Shown here one piece after another: positions 25,906-34,551 of a DNA stretch of 64,000 nucleotides. The stretch is taken from assembly GCF_001522585.2 (NCBI RefSeq), contig NZ_CP013372.1, positions 1,364,001 to 1,428,000 on the forward strand, in the 5' to 3' direction. The notes beneath the pieces are model-generated. The model was given only the letters and a program-made list of their open reading frames with translations, ran no database searches and was not told the origin of the DNA. Source of the DNA: Burkholderia sp. NRF60-BP8. GTDB taxonomy: Bacteria; Pseudomonadota; Gammaproteobacteria; Burkholderiales; Burkholderiaceae. Both the position numbers and the translations under genes were made by a program. Each line of letters starts with the position of its first letter. The stretch's first letter is position 1.

Positions 25906-27207
25906 TTACTCGCTGCTCGTCCACTCGACGTTCGCGCCGACCGAACGCAGGTTCTCGACGAAATGCGGATGCGCGCGGCGGATCGGCAGCGCGTTCATGA
26001 TTTCCGAGCGGCCTTCGATGCTCGCCGCCACCATCAGCAGCGCGATCGCGACGCGGATGATGTACGGGCTCTCGACGCGCGCCGGCGTCAGTTGCAGTCC
26101 GCCGAACGTGATCAGCCGGTGCGGGTCGGACAACAACACGTGCGCGCCGAACTTCGACAGTTCGCCGGACCAGCCGAGCGCGCCGTCGTAGACCTTGTTC
26201 CAGAACATCGCGCTGCCTTCCGCGCGCACGCCGAGCGCGATGAAGATCGGCAGCAGGTCGACCGGCAGGTACGGCCACGGCGCGGCCTCGACCTTGGTCA
26301 GGATGTTCTGCGTGAACGGCCGGCGCACGCGCAGCGGGCCGTCGCGCTCCGCGCGCGACCAGCCGTCCCGGTGCGTGACGGTGACGCCGAATTTCGCGAA
26401 GGTGCGGTCGATCAGCGGGAAATGCTCGGGCGACGAATTGCGCACCGTGATGTCGCCGCCCGTGATCGCGCCGAGCGCAAGGAACGTCGCGATTTCATGG
26501 AAATCCTCGGCGAAGCGGAACTCGCCGCCGCCGAGCTTGCCGCCGCCCGTCACGCAGAGCCGCGACGTGCCGATGCCCTCGATCACGACGCCGATCATCG
26601 CGAGGAACTGGCAGAACTCCTGCACGTGCGGCTCGGAGGCCGCGTTCATCAGCGTCGACGTGCCGTTCGCGGCCGTCGCGCACAGCGCGAAGTTCTCGGT
26701 GGTCGTCACCGACGCGTAGTCGAGCCAGTGATCGTTGGCCGTCAGCGGCCCGTCGGTACGGACGATCAGCGAATCGGGCGTGCGCTCGATGTGTGCGCCG
26801 AAACGTTCGAACACCTCGACGTGCGGATCGATCTCGCGCACGCCGAGCGTGCAGCCTTTCACGTCGTTCTCGAGGCGTGCGACGCCGAAGCGCGCGAGCA
26901 GCGGCGGAATCAGCATGATCGACGAACGCATCGCCTCGGGCAGCCGGTGGATGGCCGGATCGAATTGCGTGTTGCGATGATGAAGCTCGAGCAGGCCCGT
27001 CGTGAAATCGACCGACACGTCGCTGCCGAGCGTGCGGAAGATGTCGAGGATCTTGCGCACGTCGGTGATGTCCGGCACGCCGACGAGGCGCAGCGGCTGA
27101 TCGGTCAACAGGGTGGCGCACAGAATCGGCAGGACGGCGTTCTTGTTCGCGGACGGCTTGATGTCCCCGCGCAGCGGAGTGCCGCCGTGGACGATGAGAT
27201 TCGACAT
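25906..27207 (-). CDS. murA: UDP-N-acetylglucosamine 1-carboxyvinyltransferase paralogue (MurA-like)
   Basis: 433 residues from ATG 27207. EPSP-synthase fold with MurA landmarks: Lys22-Asn23 in SANKNAVLP, the PEP-site cysteine in KGCTLG (Cys119, equivalent to Cys115 of E. coli MurA) and Arg in the YIIRVAIAL segment matching Arg397. It would make UDP-GlcNAc-enolpyruvate from UDP-GlcNAc and PEP, the first committed step of peptidoglycan synthesis. The C-terminal quarter departs from canonical MurA (ALPIRRAHPHFVENL in place of the usual HIDRGYERIE-type segment), so this is probably a second, divergent copy. No other cell-wall genes adjoin. Confidence 0.85.
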   Translation of the reverse strand: MSNLIVHGGTPLRGDIKPSANKNAVLPILCATLLTDQPLRLVGVPDITDVRKILDIFRTLGSDVSVDFTTGLLELHHRNTQFDPAIHRLPEAMRSSIMLIPPLLARFGVARLENDVKGCTLGVREIDPHVEVFERFGAHIERTPDSLIVRTDGPLTANDHWLDYASVTTTENFALCATAANGTSTLMNAASEPHVQEFCQFLAMIGVVIEGIGTSRLCVTGGGKLGGGEFRFAEDFHEIATFLALGAITGGDITVRNSSPEHFPLIDRTFAKFGVTVTHRDGWSRAERDGPLRVRRPFTQNILTKVEAAPWPYLPVDLLPIFIALGVRAEGSAMFWNKVYDGALGWSGELSKFGAHVLLSDPHRLITFGGLQLTPARVESPYIIRVAIALLMVAASIEGRSEIMNALPIRRAHPHFVENLRSVGANVEWTSSE

Positions 27208-27458
27208 GATATGGGGGCGTATCGGTGACTGACGTAGGCCCATATGATGCCATTGGTCGGCACGCGGCGTGGAGTGTTCGGAGGGGAAAAGGGGAATCGG
27301 GGTGCTCGATTGACCGTGTTTGACGTTGGACGCGGGTGTGATCGGCAATCCAACGGGGCGGTCGGCGCGGGAAAATGAAAACGGCCGGTTTCCATGATGA
27401 GGATCGGATCGGCCTCTTATCTCGTAAAATCGAGATCGGACTCCCGAATCCGACCTTC

Positions 27459-28187
27459 ATGTCGACCCCAACACCTAAATCCTCCTTATCTGACGACGTT
27501 TCTGCGAATGCAGACGGCCGGCCATGGACGCGCGATGAACTCCGTTCGTCGGTCGACGAATATCTCAAAATGCTCGAGAGCGAGCGCGCGGGTCAGTCGT
27601 ACGTCAAGAAAGCGGTGTACGAAAAGCTGGCCGCGCGATTCAATCGCACCGCAAAAGCGTTCGAGTATCGAATGCAGAACATTTCGTATGTGCTGGCGCT
27701 GATGGGCCGCCAATGGCTTCCCGGTCTCAAGCCAGCAAAGAACGTCGGCTCGAACGGCGCGTTGATCGAACAATTCATCAACGAACTAGAGCAGCGATCA
27801 GCCGCGCCGACCGTGAAATTCGAACTCGACGTACGCGACGCGTTGAAAAAGCCGCAGATCGTGCCGCCGCCGGGCAGCGCGAGCCCTGAGGTCACCCATG
27901 CAACCGTGACCCAGATTCGCCGCGATCCCTCGGTCAAGGCTTGGGTGTTGGCGCAAGCGAACGGCACCTGCGAATGCTGTCGCGAGCCTGCGCCCTTCAA
28001 AGGCGCGGACGGACTGCCGTATTTGGAGGTACATCATGTCCGTAAGCTGGCGGAGCGGGGGCCCGATCTCGTGTCGAACACGGTAGCCGTGTGCCCGAAC
28101 TGCCACCGCGAACTGCATTACGGCGAGGGCGCCCAACAACTCGTCGAACGCCTCTACGCACGGTTGCCACGCCTCGTTCGCGCGTAA
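27459..28187 (+). CDS. HNH endonuclease-domain protein
   Basis: 242 residues from ATG 27459. The N-terminal half (WTRDELRSSVDEYLKMLESE, then YVKKAVYEKLAARF) resembles a helical DNA-recognition region; the C-terminal HNH/McrA-like domain (about 165-235) has the zinc cysteines CECC and CPNCH and the catalytic stretch LEVHHVRKLAERGPD. A Zn-bound, probably DNA-cleaving enzyme; stand-alone members are often restriction-like defence proteins. Base use is clearly less GC-biased than its neighbours in the first 300 bp, hinting at transfer. No methylase partner is adjacent. Confidence 0.9.
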   Translation: MSTPTPKSSLSDDVSANADGRPWTRDELRSSVDEYLKMLESERAGQSYVKKAVYEKLAARFNRTAKAFEYRMQNISYVLALMGRQWLPGLKPAKNVGSNGALIEQFINELEQRSAAPTVKFELDVRDALKKPQIVPPPGSASPEVTHATVTQIRRDPSVKAWVLAQANGTCECCREPAPFKGADGLPYLEVHHVRKLAERGPDLVSNTVAVCPNCHRELHYGEGAQQLVERLYARLPRLVRA

Positions 28188-28219
28188 CCGGTGCACTTGC
28201 CGGCCACGCGCTCATCACG

Positions 28220-29527
28220 TCATTGCGCCGCCCGCATCCGCGCGGCGACCGCCAGCGAGATCAGGCAGCCGAACGCCAGATAGCCGGCGACGAGGTGCCA
28301 CGAACCGCCTGCGAGGCTGACGAGGCCGACCGCGATGAACGGCGTGAACCCGCCGCCTACGACGCTCGCGAACTGGTAGCCGACGCCCGCGCCGCTGTAG
28401 CGATATTCGGCGCCGAACAGCTCGGTGAACAGCGGCTGCTGGACGCTCACGACCATGTCGTGCGCGGCGTTCGCCAGCAGGATCGAGAAGATCACGATCC
28501 ATGCGATCGATCGAGCTTCCAGCGCGACGAAGAACGGCACCGCGGATACGAGGCCGATCAGCGCGCCGATCAGGTAGATGCGGCGCAGGCCGTAGCGGTC
28601 GGCCAGCCATGCGAAGCAGGGGATCGTCACGCAGCTCACCGCGCCCACCAGCAGGCCGATGTTCAGGAACAGATCGCGCGACATGCCGAGGTTCGTCGTC
28701 GAATAGCTGAGCGCGAACGCGGTGACGATATACATCGTGAACAGTTCGGCGAGCCGCAGCGCGACGATCAGCAGGAACGCCTTGGGGTGGCGCGTCAGCG
28801 CCTCCAGCACCGGCAGGCGCAGTTTGCGGTTGCCGTGCTCGACCTTCTCGACGAACTCCTGCGATTCGTCCATGTTCTTGCGCACCCAGAGCCCGATCAG
28901 CACCAGCACGATGCTGAACACGAACGGCAGGCGCCAGCCCCACGACTTGAACGCGGCCTCGCCGAGTGTATGGCTCAGGATCGACACGATGCCGGTGGCC
29001 AGCACGAGCCCGACGCCGTAGCCGACCTGCACGCCGCTGCTGTAGAACGCCTTCTTCTGCTTCGGCGCGCTCTCGACGGCCATCAGCGCCGCGCCGCCCC
29101 ATTCGCCGCCGACCGCGAAACCCTGGATCGCGCGCATCAGCACCAGCAGCACGGGCGCCCACCAGCCGATCGTCGAGAACGTCGGCAGCAGGCCGATCGC
29201 GACCGTCGACAGCCCCATCAGCATCACGGTCAGCACGAGCATCCGCTTGCGGCCGAGCCGGTCGCCGTAGTGGCCGAACACGATGCCGCCCAGCGGCCGG
29301 AACAGGAAGCCGACGCCGAAGGTGGCGAACGCCGCGAGCGTGCCCATCGTCGGGCTGACTTTCGGGAAAAACTCGGAATTGAACACCAGCGCGGCGACGA
29401 TCCCGTACAGCAGGAAGTCGTACCAGTCGACGACGGCGCCGACGAAGCTGCCGATCGCGGCCTTGCGGGCCTGGCTGCGCGCACGGGCGCCGGCGGCGGC
29501 GTCGAGAGTGTCGAAGGTGGGGGTCAT
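28220..29527 (-). CDS. MFS transporter, metabolite:H+ symporter (MHS) family
   Basis: 435 residues from ATG 29527. The MHS signature is clear: DWYDFLLYG at the end of helix 1 and GHYGDRLGRKRMLVLTVMLMG in the loop 2-3, followed by GWWAPVLLVLMRAIQGFAVGGEWGGAAL. Twelve predicted helices with a long cytoplasmic middle loop (MDESQEFVEKVEHGNRK). The family takes up organic acids such as shikimate, alpha-ketoglutarate, citrate or proline/betaine. It is divergent from HPPD and the two share a 358-bp promoter region with repeated GCGATTATCG motifs. Confidence 0.93.
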   Translation of the reverse strand: MTPTFDTLDAAAGARARSQARKAAIGSFVGAVVDWYDFLLYGIVAALVFNSEFFPKVSPTMGTLAAFATFGVGFLFRPLGGIVFGHYGDRLGRKRMLVLTVMLMGLSTVAIGLLPTFSTIGWWAPVLLVLMRAIQGFAVGGEWGGAALMAVESAPKQKKAFYSSGVQVGYGVGLVLATGIVSILSHTLGEAAFKSWGWRLPFVFSIVLVLIGLWVRKNMDESQEFVEKVEHGNRKLRLPVLEALTRHPKAFLLIVALRLAELFTMYIVTAFALSYSTTNLGMSRDLFLNIGLLVGAVSCVTIPCFAWLADRYGLRRIYLIGALIGLVSAVPFFVALEARSIAWIVIFSILLANAAHDMVVSVQQPLFTELFGAEYRYSGAGVGYQFASVVGGGFTPFIAVGLVSLAGGSWHLVAGYLAFGCLISLAVAARMRAAQ

Positions 29528-29648
29528 GGCGATGTCTCCTGGCACGGCGCATCGTGGAATCGTGGCGGCGCCGCGTCCGATGCTGCATTGAAGTCGATGA
29601 GTGAACGGAGAATAGGGCGCGGGCCGCACGGCGGCAATCGGCCAATCG

Positions 29649-29689
29649 GATAATGTGCGCGATTATCGTTCAATTCCGTGCGATTATCG
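29649..29689. promoter_or_regulatory. Repeated GCGATTATCG motifs between MHS transporter and HPPD
   Basis: GCGATTATCG occurs at 29659-29668 and 29680-29689 (21 bp apart, two helical turns), and GATAAT-N7-ATTATC spans 29649-29667. The spacing is right for cooperative binding by a dimeric regulator controlling the divergent transporter and HPPD genes. The rest of the 358-bp gap holds nothing recognisable. Confidence 0.5.
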
Positions 29690-29885
29690 AACGCTTTTCG
29701 GGTTTGCACTAGGCCGCGCGACGATATGCCGTTTGGCCGGGGTGTGCCGCAATGAACGATCTGGTTAAAATCTGCAGCATCGACAACTCGCCCGTTCGGG
29801 GCGGAGGCGAGGCCGCCGCATCGGCCGCGCATGCCGCACGCGACGGGCACAATCCCTCATCGACAGCATGCCCCCGGAGACTGGA

Positions 29886-31013
29886 ATGCCCGGCAATTCC
29901 CACCCCTTGTCCAGCGATACGCCGCCCGTCGCCGATCCGGCCGCCAATCCGCTCGGGATGGCCGGCCTCGAATTCGTCGAATTCGCGGCGCCCGTGCCGG
30001 AAGCGCTCGCGCAGCGCTTCGAGCAGTTCGGGTTCAAGGCGATCGCGCGGCACGTCAGCAAGAACGTCACGCTGTACCGGCAGGGGCAGATGCATTTCCT
30101 GATCAACGCCGAGCCCGATTCGTTCGCCGCGCGCTATGCGGAGGAATACGGGATGGGCGTCTGCGCGATCGGGTTGCGCGTGGCGAACGCGCGGCGCGCG
30201 TTCGAGCGCGCGATCCAGCTCGGGGCGTGGGCGTTCGAAGGCGAAAAGGTGGGCGTCGGCGAGCTGAGGATCCCGGCGATCCAGGGCATCGGCGATTCGC
30301 ACCTGTATTTCGTCGACCGCTGGCGCGGTCGGGACGGCCAGCGCGGCGGCGTCGGCGACATCTCCATCTTCGACATCGATTTCCGGCCGATCGACATCGC
30401 GACCGCGCATACCGATCTCGATTGCGCGGGCGTCGGCCTGCAGCAGGTCGACCACTTCACGCAAACCGTCGGCGCGGGCCGCATGCAGGAGTGGCTGGAT
30501 TTCTACCACGACCTGCTGCATTTTCGCGAGATCCACCAGATCGACGCGCACTGGCATGTGTCGGAGGAGTCGCGCGTGATGGTGTCGCCGTGCGGCGCGG
30601 TGCGGATTCCGGTCTACGAGGAAGGTACGCGGCGCACCGAGCTGATGCATGCGTACCTGCCCGACCATCCGGGCGAGGGCGTGCAGCACGTCGCGCTGGC
30701 TACCGACGACATCCTGGCGTGCGTCGATGCGTTGCGTGCGAACGGCGTCGAATTCATCGAGCCGCCCGTACGCTATTACGACGACGTCGACACGCGGCTG
30801 CCTGGGCACGGTGTCGATCTCGACGCGCTGCGCCGTCGCGCGGTGCTGGTCGACGGCGAGATCGGCGACGACGGCGTGCCGAGGCTGTTCTTCCAGACCT
30901 TCGTCAAACGCCGCCCGGGCGAGATTTTTTTCGAGATCGTGCAGCGCAAGGGGCACCACGGGTTCGGCGAGGGCAACCTCGCGGCACTCGCCCGCGCGCG
31001 CGACGCCGGCTGA
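29886..31013 (+). CDS. hpd: 4-hydroxyphenylpyruvate dioxygenase
   Basis: 375 residues; ATG 29886 with CGGAGA upstream. Two VOC halves; the C-terminal half carries the Fe(II) facial triad: His in QQVDHFTQ, His in GVQHVALAT and Glu in IFFEIVQRKG. The signature FFQTFVKRRPGEIFFEI is diagnostic. Converts 4-hydroxyphenylpyruvate and O2 to homogentisate and CO2 in tyrosine catabolism, and thereby feeds pyomelanin formation. No homogentisate dioxygenase gene is nearby in this window. Confidence 0.96.
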   Translation: MPGNSHPLSSDTPPVADPAANPLGMAGLEFVEFAAPVPEALAQRFEQFGFKAIARHVSKNVTLYRQGQMHFLINAEPDSFAARYAEEYGMGVCAIGLRVANARRAFERAIQLGAWAFEGEKVGVGELRIPAIQGIGDSHLYFVDRWRGRDGQRGGVGDISIFDIDFRPIDIATAHTDLDCAGVGLQQVDHFTQTVGAGRMQEWLDFYHDLLHFREIHQIDAHWHVSEESRVMVSPCGAVRIPVYEEGTRRTELMHAYLPDHPGEGVQHVALATDDILACVDALRANGVEFIEPPVRYYDDVDTRLPGHGVDLDALRRRAVLVDGEIGDDGVPRLFFQTFVKRRPGEIFFEIVQRKGHHGFGEGNLAALARARDAG

Positions 31014-31170
31014 ACGATCAGCCGCCGGCGGCCGGCAAGCGGTTCGGCGCGGGCGTTCGATGTCCGTATCCGCGGCGGCGTAGCCGCTTCGGTCCTGCCA
31101 GGGCCGCCCGTCGACGGAGGGTCGAAGTATTGCGGCGAAGACCGGCAGCCCGTCGCGGCCGGTCGATTTG

Positions 31171-32511
31171 TCACGCCGCGTCGGCCGCCGCGAGTTTACG
31201 GCTTTGCCGACGCATGCCCGCGAATATCGCGTCTGCCACGTCCGCCGGAAAATCCGCCGGGATCTGCGCGGCGGCTTCGGCAATCGCGGGCTCCGTCCGT
31301 GCTGCGACGGCCGTCATCGCGGTCCGCACGTCGTCTTCGGTCAGGCCGACGCGCCGGCCCTGTGCGATCCAGTGGCGCGGCCGGATTTCCCCGATCACGT
31401 AGTGCCGGTTCTTCCCGCAGACGGCCATCGCCAGGCGCGCGCGGCTCGGCGGGATCTGATTGCGGCGCGTACCGATGATCGGATGCGCGGACAGCACGTC
31501 GTACAGCGGCGTGCTGCGATACGCATTGCCGGGCAGGTGCGCGATGCTGAAGTTCTTCGCGTGGCCGTCGATCGCCGCCAGCACCCAGAACACGAGCTGT
31601 GCGACGAAGAAATTCATCCGGTCGCGGGAAGCGTCGGCCGAATTCGCGAGGATGCCCATGATCGTCTCGATGCCGGGGCCGCCGTCCGTTTCGTATTTCG
31701 CTCCCGACGGCGTGCCGGTCGCCTGACACATGTCCTCCTGCGGCAGCCGCAGGATCCACGAGCCGTCGCGCGACGGGCGCCGGTCGAAGCGCTCGACGAT
31801 CAGCGCCTTCTGATCGTCGAACCGGCCGATCTCGCACGGTGCGACCGGCAAGCCGTACGCGGCGACGATCTTCGAGCACAGCCATTCGTTTTCGACGGAC
31901 GTGCGCATGTCGGCCTGCATGTTGCCGACGCGCCCGAGCGGCAGCTTGAAGATGTGGGTCGTCGGCGTGCTGCCCGACGGCCGCAGCCAGCGGTTGCGCC
32001 GACGCAGCAGCGCGGTCTTTTCCTGCGCGCCGGCAATCGACAGGCGCAGGTCGTCGTGCGGTTCCCCGCGGCCGGGCAGCGGCGCGGCGGTCGCGTGGCG
32101 CAGCACATCGGCAACAGCTGCGTCGTCGAGCGGCGTGCCTTCGATTCCGTTGAGATTGACCGGTGTCTCGTCGGGCGGCAGCATCTGGATCGCGCCGACG
32201 CAATCGCGGCCGATCGACGCGAGCAAGTCGAACGGCGCTGTCGACCGGAGCCGGTAACGCTGCGCGATGCGGCGGCGGATCGGCTCGCTGTCCGGCAGCA
32301 GATTGTCGAAGTAGTCGGCCACGATCGCGCCCTGGTGCGGCTGGTTGCCGGGCGTGAAGGGCAGCGACAACGACAGCGGCCGGCCCTGGGGATCGTCGAG
32401 CCAGTCCGGCAGGTAGACGAGACGCTCGACCCCGCGCCGGATTTCCCAGTAGCCGACGGGAATGCCGTTCATCCACAGGTCGAGCCGGTTGCTGCGGGTG
32501 CGTGCGACCAT
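31171..32511 (-). CDS. hipA: HipA-family serine/threonine kinase toxin
   Basis: 446 residues; ATG 32511 follows GGGAGGA and lies 2 nt after the hipB stop. HipA landmarks: N-terminal domain (WMNGIPVGYWEIRRG, FTPGNQPHQGAIVADYFDNLLPD), the flexible P-loop serine in LSIAGAQEKTAL, ATP-site lysine in HIFKLPLG, the catalytic AIDGHAKNFSI and Mg-binding TPLYDVLSA. HipA-type kinases phosphorylate aminoacyl-tRNA synthetases and induce dormancy; HipB holds them inactive. The protein looks complete and all catalytic residues are present. Confidence 0.95.
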   Translation of the reverse strand: MVARTRSNRLDLWMNGIPVGYWEIRRGVERLVYLPDWLDDPQGRPLSLSLPFTPGNQPHQGAIVADYFDNLLPDSEPIRRRIAQRYRLRSTAPFDLLASIGRDCVGAIQMLPPDETPVNLNGIEGTPLDDAAVADVLRHATAAPLPGRGEPHDDLRLSIAGAQEKTALLRRRNRWLRPSGSTPTTHIFKLPLGRVGNMQADMRTSVENEWLCSKIVAAYGLPVAPCEIGRFDDQKALIVERFDRRPSRDGSWILRLPQEDMCQATGTPSGAKYETDGGPGIETIMGILANSADASRDRMNFFVAQLVFWVLAAIDGHAKNFSIAHLPGNAYRSTPLYDVLSAHPIIGTRRNQIPPSRARLAMAVCGKNRHYVIGEIRPRHWIAQGRRVGLTEDDVRTAMTAVAARTEPAIAEAAAQIPADFPADVADAIFAGMRRQSRKLAAADAA

Positions 32512-32513
32512 CG

Positions 32514-32921
32514 TCACCAGTCCTCCCGCTCCGACGCGCGTGGCCTGGCCCGAGCCGTCGCTGTCGGGCGCTTCCGCGCAGTTCCGACGGCGGCCCCGGT
32601 CGGGGTTGTGGCGGCCGTTGTGCCGCGCTTGCTCGCGACCGGCTTGCGGCGCGCCACCGGTTCGGCAGCGGAAGCCGAATCGGCCGCGTCCGCCGGTGCA
32701 TCCCGCTCGTCGAGGCTGAGCATCATGCGAACGCCAAGCGCGTTCATCACCTTGAAAAGCCGTTCGATGCTGACCGCCGACGGATTGGCTTCGAGCTGAG
32801 CATAAGATTGCTGGGTGATGCCGAGGCGGGCGGCCAGTTGCGCCTGCGTGAGTCCCGCGGATTTGCGGAAGCCGACGAGGATCGGGCGCAATTGGGTCAA
32901 GGTCTGGACAGGAAAGGCCAT
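32514..32921 (-). CDS. hipB: HipB-type antitoxin/repressor (Xre helix-turn-helix)
   Basis: 135 residues from ATG 32921 (GGAG upstream). Xre/Cro helix-turn-helix at about 12-65 (LRPILVGFRKSAGLTQAQLAARLGITQQSYAQLEANPSAV), then a long Arg/Ala/Thr-rich tail (about 85-135) that is longer than in E. coli HipB (88 residues). It represses its own operon and neutralises HipA. The adjacent four-site array at 32940-33036 is its likely operator. Confidence 0.93.
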   Translation of the reverse strand: MAFPVQTLTQLRPILVGFRKSAGLTQAQLAARLGITQQSYAQLEANPSAVSIERLFKVMNALGVRMMLSLDERDAPADAADSASAAEPVARRKPVASKRGTTAATTPTGAAVGTARKRPTATARARPRASEREDW

Positions 32922-32939
32922 CGGGCGCTCCGCGAGATG

Positions 32940-33036
32940 ACAGGCGATCGTTTGTAATCTGAAAATACAGTCTATGGCATGTATCGTCAAAATACAAACC
33001 ATAGACTGTATTGACAAAAAACAAGCAATAGCCTGT
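32940..33036 (-). promoter_or_regulatory. Four-site HipB operator with two promoter-like elements in 27-bp register
   Basis: Four 16-bp sites of the form ACA-N10-TGT: 32940-32955, 32967-32982, 32994-33009 and 33021-33036. Their centres are exactly 27 bp apart. The outer pair and the inner pair are inverted copies of each other (ACAGTCTATGG occurs in both inner sites). On the - strand, TTGACG-17-TATTTT (32990 to 32962) and TTGTCA-17-TATTTT (33017 to 32989) are two possible promoters, also shifted by 27 bp. Confidence 0.75.
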
Positions 33037-33394
33037 TACGCGGAGCCCGATCGGTCAACCTGCCTGCGGTCGTCGCGCACGACACCCGCGTATCGCCCCA
33101 TCACGCCGCCCGCGGAGCATACGTGTGCATCGCGGGATGCCGTGCAAGGCATCCCGATACTCCATTGCGCGAAACCGTCCCATGCCGTATGCCGCGGCCG
33201 TCGCTCGGCGGCGCTCGTGCGGATTTTGCCCGGGAGCGTCGTGCCGCTCGGGTGGGCGGTAGCATCGGTACGCCAAGCACGCCATGCCGATGGCGACATC
33301 ACGCAAAAGAGGCTCGCGGGGGCGAGCCTCTTCTTCATCCCGCGCACTCGATCGCGCGTATCGAAGCATCGACGAGCGACGCGACGACCCGCGT
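33037..33394. other. Gap between hipBA promoter and CDF transporter gene
   Basis: About 360 bp without a gene. Apart from the terminator hairpin at 33305-33331 nothing was recognised. Confidence 0.45.
33305..33331 (-). terminator. Intrinsic terminator downstream of CDF gene
   Basis: AAGAGGCTCGC / GCGAGCCTCTT around a short G-rich loop. On the - strand the stem is followed by TT then G, extending to TTTT with the stem edge; on the + strand TTCTTC follows, so it may be bidirectional. It lies about 65 bp past the CDF stop codon. Confidence 0.6.
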
Positions 33395-34060
33395 TCACGA
33401 CCCACGCGTCGAGCGATTCGTCCAATCGGCCAGTGCCGGCCACTGCGCATAGCCGCGCCGGATGAACCCGGCGCCCGTGCGGATCACGAGCGTACCGATC
33501 GTGAGCGCCGCCAGATCGTCGAGACGGCCGAAACCGAGCAGCGCCGCACTCATCGCGAGCGCCGCGAGCAACGACGACAGCGCATCGGTCCGCACGTGCC
33601 AGCCGCTCGCCTCGAGCAGCGCGGAGCCGGTCTCGCGCGCCTTGCGCAGCATCCAGTACGACAGCACGGCCTTGCCGGCGAGCGTGACGGCAGCCAGCGC
33701 GAGCGCGGTCGCGCCCGGCTGCACGATGGGCGGCGTATCGAACCGGGTCAGCGCATGCCAGATCATCTGTGCGCCGGTCGCGGCCAGCAACGCGCCGAGG
33801 CCCGCGAGTGCGAGCGGCTCGTAGGTCGGGCGTCGCTCCGGCGGCAGGCGCGCGTCGAACCGGCACGCGACGAGGATCAGCGCATCGGCCGCAAGATCGA
33901 TCGCGGCGTGCGCGACGTCCGCGAGCAGTCCCGACGAATGCGCGGACCATGCCGCCGCCGTCTCGACGGCGAGCAGCAGCAGGTTGATCGCGAGGCTGAC
34001 GGCGAGGACGCGGGACGTGGCTGCGTAAACGTGGGGCGTGGCGCGCGACGGGCGCTGCAT
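33395..34060 (-). CDS. Cation diffusion facilitator, membrane domain only
   Basis: 221 residues from ATG 34060. Six hydrophobic segments with the CDF metal-site pattern: HAAID in helix 2 (GLLADVAHAAIDLAADAL) and HVRTD in helix 5 (ASGWHVRTDALSSLLA). It ends directly after the sixth helix (GYAQWPALADW), so the roughly 80-residue cytoplasmic dimerisation domain of ordinary CDF proteins (about 300 residues) is absent. Such short CDFs exist and export Zn, Co, Fe or Mn. The frame extends upstream without protein-like sequence. Confidence 0.85.
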   Translation of the reverse strand: MQRPSRATPHVYAATSRVLAVSLAINLLLLAVETAAAWSAHSSGLLADVAHAAIDLAADALILVACRFDARLPPERRPTYEPLALAGLGALLAATGAQMIWHALTRFDTPPIVQPGATALALAAVTLAGKAVLSYWMLRKARETGSALLEASGWHVRTDALSSLLAALAMSAALLGFGRLDDLAALTIGTLVIRTGAGFIRRGYAQWPALADWTNRSTRGS

Positions 34061-34551
34061 GTCGGTTCGCTTGTCGGAATCGGGGCGGCTTCGAACGTTA
34101 CCGGCAGCAGGTGGCACGCGAATGACAGGGTCAAACGAAGGCGCGTGTCGATCCACAGCTCCTGACGCGGCAATTGATCGACTTCTTCTGGGAGGCGGCA
34201 TCCGACTGCTGGAGGGCGGCGCGCCTCGTATCGCCCTTGCGCGTACGCCGGGGTTTTGTTGCCGCGCGTGTGGCGCGATCTTGTCCGGCTGCCGTGCGAA
34301 GGGCGGTTGTCCCGATCCAGTGGATGCCCCGAGACACTCGGCGAGTGAATCTGCGGCCATGACCCAATAGGGGGATTCCAGCGTTTTGATTCCGCATCGC
34401 ACCGCGCCGTAACAAGCAGGGCTGGACTCGCTCGTCTTCCACCACGAAATTCTCGACATTATAGAAATAATGTCAAAAGCAAACCATTCGATGATTGGAT
34501 ATTTGACGGTTTACGTTATATTATTCATCAAAATTCTCGATAGAACCCGCC
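34061..34551. other. Control region upstream of KfrA-like gene
   Basis: About 490 bp; the last 100 bp are strikingly AT-rich for this genome. GTCAAA (34472-34477) and TTTGAC (34502-34507) form an inverted pair, and AAATTCTCGA is repeated directly at 34447-34456 and 34531-34540. KfrA proteins repress their own promoter at repeated sites, so these are operator candidates. The GC-rich first part holds nothing recognised. Confidence 0.5.
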
